Origin: Macrotis lagotis
Taxonomy: Eukaryota > Chordata > Mammalia > Peramelemorphia > Peramelidae
Reading direction: 5' to 3'
DNA length: 64,000 bases
Assembly (NCBI RefSeq): GCF_037893015.1
Contig: NC_133658.1
Coordinates: 287,685,719 to 287,749,718, forward strand
In this document: piece by piece, positions 50,401-59,400 of the stretch
How the letters are laid out: the number at the start of each line of letters is the position of its first letter
Numbering within the stretch: the first letter of the stretch is position 1
Made by a program: the position numbers and the translations under genes
Notes under the pieces: generated by a model
The model's input: only the letters and a program-made list of their open reading frames with translations
Databases searched by the model: none
Told to the model about the DNA's origin: nothing

Positions 50401-53400
50401 TCGAAGCTAACTTTAGAGAATACAATTTCAGTTGAATGATGAGGTCAGAAGCCAGACTGCAGAGAGTTAAGGAAAGAATGAGACAAAAGGAAGCAGGGAC
50501 ACTAACTGTAGACATCCTTCTTGAGAAGTTTAAGCACAAAAGTCAAAGGATAAAGATAGCTAGTGAGGATTGACAAATTAAGTGAGGAGTTTTTAAATAT
50601 GAGGAGATAGAATCATATTTGTAGGCAGCAGGGACACAACCTGTTGATGTTGTATTATATTGATAACTCTAAGATCAGAAATACAAACATAAAGTTTCCT
50701 GCATTTTAGGTAGATTATCCTTGAGGGATTCATAAAAAAACCATGGATACAAGTCACTTGGAATTAGAAGGAATAGAGACAACAATAATTACTGGTGAAA
50801 AGGAGTACCTGTATCATGAAATCACTAATCTACCCAAGCATCAAATATAAAGATTATATTTCATGTTAATAAAAAAAATATCAAGTGCACAAGAATGAGA
50901 AATATTGCCAAAAGTAGTTCATGTGCAAAAGACTTGAAAGCTTTTGTTGATCATAAATAAGATGAACCCATGGAATGACAGAACTATTTTAAAAGTTAAA
51001 GAATTTTTTCAGCATGTTAATAAAAATATTGCTCAGATCAAAGGAAGTAATAGCTCTACTATAGTTATACTTATCAGATTACATCTGGATAATGTGTTCA
51101 GATCTGAGTATCACATTTTAAGTAGAACACTGACAAACTGGAAAGATGGTTAAGGATCTGAAAACTTTATCTGAGCAAAAGTTAAAGGAACTAAAAATAT
51201 TCAATTTAGACAAGAAAAAACTTAAGGAAAATGAAATGTCTTGAAAAATCAAAAAGACCATCATCATGTAAGAAACAATTGTTGGATATTACCAAAAAGA
51301 ATACCTTGGTTCAATATACGATAAATTTACTAACATTTATTGCTACACATTAATAGAATAAACTGTTTTACAAAGTATTGAGGCTCCCTGTCACTAGAAG
51401 TCATCAAGTAATAGATTAGTTTGGTGATATAAATTGTTTTTCAAAAACTAACATGAACTTTGTGTTTTAATATCTGCAAAACACTTTTAATATATTACCT
51501 CATTTGATCATCACAACAATCTTGTGAAGTTCTCTAATTATCCCTCTTTTATAGCTGTGGAAGTTGAAGTTCAGAAAGACCCTCTTCAGAATCTGGCTCC
51601 AACCTATTTTATTTCACATTATTCTCCTTAATTTTATATTCTAACCAAATTAGACAGTCTACAACTGAATCACTCTCTCAACAACTTTCACCTACTACTA
51701 GTACTGTCCTTGGGTCCAAGCATCACAAGTCTAATCCTTCTTCCGTAAGCCAGTCCTTCAAATAGTTATCATGTCTTCTCTTCTCCAGGCTTTTAAACAT
51801 CTTCATCTAGCATTATCTGAAGATGTGTCATCAGGTTAGCCACTCCTTTGGATGTTGTCCAGCTTATCAATATCTTCCCTAAAATAGAACTCTATCCTAC
51901 AAATATGGCTTGACTGGGACAAAGACCAAGTGCATACTGTTACCTTTGGTTGTTATATAAGATTGCCAATCTCATTCTGAGATTGAAGTTCATTATAATG
52001 TAGAAATCTTTTTTAGATGAACTTACTAGCTGTGCCCTCCCAATTTCTATCTGCAAAGTTAATTCTTTAAACCCAAATGCAAAATGGAATTTAATGAGAG
52101 CTCAGTATTCTATATAGACTTTTGCAAAGCATTGAGAGAAACCCTATCATCTAACATGTTAGTTGCCCATCCCAGTTTTTGTGGTATTTACAAACTTTGT
52201 ACGTTTGTCAGCTATGATTAGTGTTTTCAATGGCATGGAGCCAGCACAGAGTCTGTGTCATATCATTAAAGGTCTGGAGTAGCTAGGCGGTGCAAGGGAT
52301 AGAGCACCAGCCCTGGAGTCAGGAGGACCTGAGTTCAAATCTGGACCCAGACACTTAATAATTACCTGGCTGTCTGACCTTGGACAACTCATTTTAACCC
52401 CATTGCCTTGTCAAAAAAAAAAAAACCCTCAAAAAAAAACCCAAAATAAAAAAACCATTAAAGGCCTTCTTTGAAGGTGAAATCCAGTCACCTGTGATTC
52501 TAATTTGTGTCCAACTCTCCCTTGAGCCTCTTTTCTCATAAGTAAAATGGGAATAACACATTTCCTTGCTCTCTCATAGGGTATAGATGTAAATTTGCTA
52601 TCTGTGAAATAGAAGTAACTAATGCTTCTTGTCATAAAGTCAGCAAACATTAGAGGTGATATTTGGATTCAGCTCTCTCTGGATTGCAAGTCTAATAATT
52701 TGTTCTCTACTAGCATGTAGAGATAGAATCATCTCACTTTCACCCTGTCCACCTCTCTGTCAAAAAATCAGCAACAAATCTATAAACCAACACTTACATA
52801 CACAAAGACAGCTGCCCTTTTCAAGACCCCCACTCTTTGCAGCCTGAAGACAGGAATATTCATCTTCCAGAGTTGTTCTTAATATATCAAGCCACTGGGT
52901 ACACATGGTTCATATGTTTCTGGAAGAGAAAGTGAGTATGATGTCTATGTACAACATTCCCTCACTTTAATCCAAATTACATGCAAGTCATGACATCATT
53001 TACTTGATGTTATGGATCTTCTACAAGAACAAAGGACAACAATAACCAACAACCAAAACTGGCCTCAGACACTTACTAGCTGTGTGACCCCCAGGAAAGC
53101 CATTTAATCCTGTTTTCCTCAGTTTTCTGATCTATAAAATGAGCTAGAAAAGGAAATGGAAAACCACTCCGGTGTCTTTGCCAAGAAAAAAAGAGTTGCA
53201 CATAACTGACAACAACTGAATAGCAATACTCTCATTAACCTCTTTATCAGTTAAGTAAATTTTTAATGTTGATTTTTATCTCCTAATGTTTTTTGAATCA
53301 TATTTTCTTAAAGGGCATGAAACTGTGAAATGAAAAGAACACTGATATCTGGAAATCCATATTTTCTCTCACACTTTGGAACCAGTAGACTAGACTGTCT

Positions 53401-56400
53401 GTTGTTGGACAAGTCACTTTATATATCTTAGCAGAAATTTCTTCAAAGGTAAGATGAGGATAGTGAACTATCTGATTTCTTAGGGCACAACTTAATTTAG
53501 CATTATGGGCTTCTTTCTGCAGCATGAATCTGCCTCACAGAGCAAGAACTACACAAGAGTCTATAACTTGAAACAGAGTTCTAAGTGAAAATTGTACTGT
53601 TAGAAGGTCTACTTTTGAGGGACACAGTCAAGCTTAAAGCATGTTTAAATAGCTAAAATTTAAATTCCAAGAATCATCATCAATAGAAAAACCAAAGGAC
53701 AAATTCAGATTTCTTCACATTCTCTATATATCATAGTTTAAACCAAAGGGGCCTCTTTTAGAGTCAATTTATCATTCATGTTCCATATAATCATAATTCT
53801 TCTAACAAGGAAGCCAATTGAAATGATGGCCTATGATGTGATATGCAAACTAAATTTACTAAGAAATGGAAAATAATTTATCTAGGTTCATACCTATTAA
53901 TAGTTTAAAAAAGAAAGATTTTTCCAAAGCTACTTAGGTAAGATATGAACTAGAGACTGAGTCAAGTTCCTGAAACTTCTTCATAAGAATACTATTAAGT
54001 TTATTTCATTTTTTTTATATCAAGTTAACAAATTCATATCAGCTTATTTCACTCTGGATCCTCAGTGCAGCAAGGCAATCCTATTGTTCTTTCCTAGTTG
54101 ATTCCCTGTCCTTTGTACCACAGCAGCTATTTCAACCTTTTCCTTCTCTCTTCAAGTCTTCTATACTATTCCCTCTACCTAGCTTTTCTGCTGGAATGAG
54201 ACCATTTGCAGAGAGCTCCCCATCTTCATCTCAGAACTCTATGATGTCAGTCTTCTATTGTCTACATCACCTCTCCAATCTTTGATACTGCTGCTATGGC
54301 CTTTTTGCTTACCAAAGTCAACCCACCTGATCATCTCCCATCATCTCCAGTACACTGGCCCAAAATATTCTCTAAGTTTCTCTAATCTTCAATCTTTCTC
54401 TACTGTTTCCTTCTCACTCACTACAAACATAGTAGAATCACCCTCATCCTTAAAAATTCCTCGCTAGATCCTAACATGCTATCCAGCTGTCATTCTATGT
54501 CCCATCTCCCCTTTTCAGCTAAACCCCTTGAAACTGCCATCCACAATCTCTTCTCACTCTCTTCTAAACCCTCCTCAATCTGGCATCTGACCTCATCATT
54601 CAATTGAAATTGCTCCTTCCTCTCTTGAGTTTCTACTACTATGTGTTTCCATTACTCTCTTCCTACCAGTCCTCCTCCTCCTCCTCCTCCTCCTAGTAAT
54701 TACTTCTTTCTTTCTTCTAGCTATACCTATTAACTGTGGATACCCTGAAGGCTCTGCCCTGAGTCCTCTTGTTTTCTTTCAATACTGTCTCATCTATTTC
54801 CCAGCATAGTTATCTATGCAGATGATTTCCAGAACTTCCCAGCCCTTCCCTCCATTTCTCAACTGCCTATCACTGTTCAGAGCATCATCAACCTCCCAGT
54901 CATCAAGGCCCTCAAGCTCATTACCTTCCTCAGTTCCTCACTCTCACTCATCCCATCCATCTGAGTCATTGCCAAATCTTGCCTTTTCTGAATCACATCT
55001 TTCATACAGCCTTCTCTCTTCATTCACACAGCAATCACAGTAGTACAAACTATTATCACTTCTTACCTAGATTACAATGATCTTTTAATTAATATCCCTG
55101 CCTCTCTTCATTCAAGCCCTTCCTCTCTACTCAGTTGCCAAATCTAAGGTTTAGTTATTGATCAAAAAAAAATTTTTTTAAGCACCTACTGTGTGCCAGG
55201 AACTGATAAGTGCAAAAAGAAGTAAAAAGATAGTCTCTGCCTCCAAGAAAGTCACAATCTAATAAAAGAGACAACAAGCAATCAAATATGTACAAATAAA
55301 CTATATACAGGAGTAGTGGCACACTCAAATAGACACAGATCTCTGTTGGCCCCATAATGAATTAGAAAACCACAAATGAACATTAGTTATATTGTACTGT
55401 ATTTTTATTTATTTTGCTATTTCCCAATTTATATTTATTTTGGTTCCAACAGCCTTCCAAGGTTTTGCAAGTCCCTGCCCATTCTCAAGTTTGACACTTT
55501 TGATAAACAGGATAAAATATATATATATGAAATAACTTAAAAACTGAGGAATTAAGAGGGATTAGAAAAGGGTTCCTGTGGAAGATGGGATTTTATTTGG
55601 GACTTGAAGGAAGCCAAGGAGTTTGATAAGGACAGAAAGCATTTCAGGCAATGGCTAAGAGATAAGGACTCTCTGAACCTCAGAGAAGAAAAGGTTACTG
55701 AGTGATGACTGTAGGGGGAGAACCTGGAAGAAAGCAAGGAGTACTCCTTTAAGTTTTTTTAAAAATATTTTATTCCTTCCCATTACATGTAAAAGACAAT
55801 TTTTAACATTCACTTAAAAAAAATTAAAGTTTCAAATTTTCAAATTTTCTTCCTTCATTCCTTCCTTCTCTTTCCCTTTTCTCATTGAGAAGGCAAGCAA
55901 TTTTGATAGAGGCTATCCATGTTCTGACATGTAAAACATATTTACATGTCAGACATGTTGGGAAAGAAAATAGATAAAAAATTTAAAAAATAAATAAAAA
56001 GTATGCTTTAGTCTGTATTCAGATTCCATTGATTCTTTCTCTGGAAACAGATAGAATTGTTCACCATAAGTAGCCAGATATATTCCAGCTCCCCCTTTTC
56101 AACCAGTGAGCCAAAGGGAATGCGTCTTTGAAGGTACAGCCAATACTGTAAAGTTCTGACCATGTTATGTTTTTACTCAATAAATGGCTTCCTATTACCT
56201 TTAGAACCAATAGAAAGTTTTCTATTTGGCATTTAAAATCCTTTATAAGTTGGTAATTTAAAGCTTTGGCTCCTTCCTTTTCTGGTCTTTATGTGAAGGG
56301 GACATTGGCTGCTGTAGCTCACACATGACATTCCAGCTTTTGACTCATGCTTTTGCTCCAGCTGTCTCTTCAAGATGAAATTCTGTCCCTTCTCATCACC

Positions 56401-59400
56401 ATCTCTGATACTGAGCTTTTTCTTTATGTCCACAATGCCTGGCACATATTAAATCCTTAATCTGAGTAGCTGATGCTCTGAGTGGACAGAATCAACATCC
56501 CCTTTGAGTAGTAATGTTTCAGTTGTTGAGTCCTATTTCCTATCCCATTCCCAAACCAAATTCCCAAAGGGCTACGGCCAGTGGACAGCTTTAATATGTG
56601 GTCAATCTGTTTTGTACCCACTGCCAAAACTAAAAGTGACTATTCTGTCAACCCCTTACTTAATGATTGTAGTCAACATCAAAGAGCAGATATTCCATTA
56701 TGAATTACACTGAAGGCTCTTTCAGGATAGTTTTCAAAAGGACACTCATCAAATTGGACACAAAACAGTTACTGTTACAAACTGACAATTGTTACAACTG
56801 TATAAGTTAAGAGTTTTATTAAGGAAGTAGTAAATTAAAGCCTAAGAGAAATTATTTTGTGGTTTAACTCTTGCTTTGTCAATTTCTAATTCAGTGGTTA
56901 GAAGGCATTAAAACTATCCAAATGACAGACTCAAAAGAAATGTTAAAATAACTAAGTTTCAATTCAGAGTTCTTCAACCCAGTACAGAGGCAAGTAGCAT
57001 ACACAATTAAAGGGATACTAGTTTGGACAAAGATGATTGAATACTCAGATGCCTGTTAACGACTTGGATAGAGTCCCTCTTTCCCTTGTTTCAGAGACAT
57101 GGGAGAATAACTGAGGAAAAATATGAAACTCATTAGATACAGTGTCTTAGAAGAAAGCTTCTCTATAAATTTAAGGAATTATTCTGGGAACAAGAGATTA
57201 AAATTGGAAAATCACTCTTCCAGGAAATTAGTATGACAAAAATCAGTCAAGAAGCATTTATTAAACTTCTACCATGAGCCAGTGCAATGTGGAGTCCTAG
57301 GGAAATATATACAAAAGTGGAATAGCTCCCACTATCAAAAATCTCACATTCATTGAGGAGTAATTATAAGATAGATATATATATGTAAACATTCATAGTG
57401 ATAAGTGAGGTTGAGGTAGAGGTAGGGATAGCACAAAGAACTGGGATAATCAGGAAAGGTTTTTTGAAGAAGTTAGCACTTGAGCTGAGTTTTGAAAAGA
57501 GGTAGGGGATTCCAAGATGCTGGTGAGCATTCCAAGTGCTTTCCATAAATGAGGGATGGAATTCTGTGTATAGGGAATTGCAAGCAGGCTGATTTGGCCA
57601 CAGTTGAAATTTGTGTTATTCTGCATGGAAAAATTGGGGGGAGTCTAATAGTGAACAACTTCAAATGAGTTTCTATTTTATCCCAAAAAGCAATAGAATA
57701 AATGCTGGCGAGCAGAAGGATGGAATGGTCAAAACTGTGCTTTGGGAATATCACTTTTGTAGCTGTGTGAAGGATGAGCTGAAGATAGACTAGATATAGG
57801 GAGACCAATTTAGTGGCTAGCTACTGCAGTAGTTCTGATGAGAAATGACAAGGGTCTGAACCAAAGTAGCTGGGGAGTGAAGAGTGTCACTAAGGACCTA
57901 AGAGATGTAGATGAAACTGACATTGGTGGGAGATGGGCTAAAGGGATAGTAAAGAATGATGGGAAGAATGATGTTACCTGAAACAAAGAAAGAGAAATTA
58001 AAAAGATAATGAGTTTGATTCTGAATTGTGGGATTTGAGATGGCTAAGGGACATCATTAAAGGAATTGAGAAAGTAGAGGCAACAAATGTAGATAATTAA
58101 GAGAAGGGAGAACAGGTTAATAGCCTGAGGAGATGGTAGGGGTCAACTGAAATTTTTTTAAAATGGGTAAGATATGGACATATCAGCAAGGAGGAAGCTA
58201 GTGGAAGCTAGTGGAAAATTAGGGAGAATGAGAAGGTGATAGAAGGAGAAAGCTTCTGAAAAAAAAGTTGGGAGGGAAAATGATCAAAGGTACAAGCAAA
58301 AGTATTAATGTTGGCAAGAAGGGTCACTTCATCTGAAAAAAGAGCAGAGGATGGGGAGTGATGCTGAGGTGATTATAGGCTGGAATTGGTGAAGAAAGAA
58401 AAGTAACCCAATGTTCTCACTAGCATAAGTCCTCTCTGCTAATTAGAATAATATCCTTACAGTTCCCCTATACATGTAACAATAGACTGTTTCTATTGAT
58501 AGTGATTTTGCATAAAATGATCTATTCTTCTAGAATGCCTTTTAACATTGAGAAGCTAATTCTACACTTTTACTCAAGATCAAGCTCCAAAAGAAACTCA
58601 CTCTCCACAAAGCTTCTCTAGACTAACCTTTAGTCTTTTTAATTTTTCTTTTCCCTTGAGTTCCCTTTAAGTATACATTTTTTTTTATCACATTAGCATG
58701 ATTTAATGAAAGACAGAGTTTGTAGTATAAAGAGAGCTGGAAATAGGGGAGGTGGGTTCAAATCTTGCTGCTCGACTATGGACAAGTCTTTTAATCTCTC
58801 ACTCTCAGTTTCTGTCTTTATTTGCTAAAAATTGAGGCAATACTGAAAGCTTCTACCTTACAGGGTTGTTGAAAGAAAAGGAATTGCCAAACTTTCCAGT
58901 CCTTTTAAAATGGGATCTAGAATGCAACTTGTTGAAAACTGTTCATTTCAGGAGTTTTGACTCTGACTGTAAGCTCCTTGAAAGCAATGGCAATGTCTTT
59001 TACTTCTCTGGTATAATGTATAGCACACACTACAAGATACTTACTGAATTATACTGCTTTATACTTAGATCCAATCTGTTTATTTATATCTCCCACAAGA
59101 ACAACTCACAACATGTTCAGTGGTATACTTTTGCCAATTTAAAATTTAACAGTTTTTATTCAATAAGCTAACTTAGAAACTAGTCAAAAACATCCTTGAG
59201 GTTATATCTGAAGTCCCAGAGCTACAGGCTAGGGATGTAAAATGTTAAATAATGTAAACTTTTATTTTCAAGGAAGAGTTTGGGTGCAGACTACAACGTA
59301 TTCATGCTTGCTCATCCCTCCTTTCTCTTGTACAAGTCCATCCATGAGTTTTTTTAATGTGCTAGTAGCCTTTCTTCACTTCTACTACAAGGATTTTTTA

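Larger units (their letters stand above)
47180..50640 (-). mobile_element. L2-type LINE remnant, interrupted by a SINE and an L1
   Basis: In three pieces, 47180-47390, 47580-47934 and 49841-50640. The first is the L2 3' end in antisense (CCAACAAGAATTTACCAAACACTTTATGT). The last, read on the minus strand, gives degraded reverse-transcriptase text corresponding to KTELI, STDLHI/YVDSQIHI-like and FDTVD regions of the L2 family. The gaps are filled exactly by a SINE and by the L1 at 47935-49840. Confidence 0.75.
46925..51430 (+). mobile_element. CR1/L3-type LINE remnant around the L2/L1 stack
   Basis: 46925-47160 resembles the reverse-transcriptase middle ([22 protein letters not shown]). 50940-51430 resembles the 3' part of ORF2 ([26 protein letters not shown], then [15 protein letters not shown]). 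Both are on the plus strand and in family order, with 47180-50640 lying between them as an insertion. Confidence 0.65.
54030..56470 (+). mobile_element. L2-type LINE remnant, plus strand, interrupted
   Basis: 54030-55140 gives degraded L2 reverse-transcriptase text ([18 protein letters not shown]..., [14 protein letters not shown], a YADD-like MQMI region), and 56110-56470 continues with the 3' part (TTCTGACCATGTTATG..., GGCTTCCTATTACCTTTAG, TTTGGCATTTAAAATCC). Between them lie an antisense L2 3' end (55140-55740) and an antisense L1-type 3' end (about 55745-56100). A (TCC)n run sits at 54668-54694. Confidence 0.7.
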
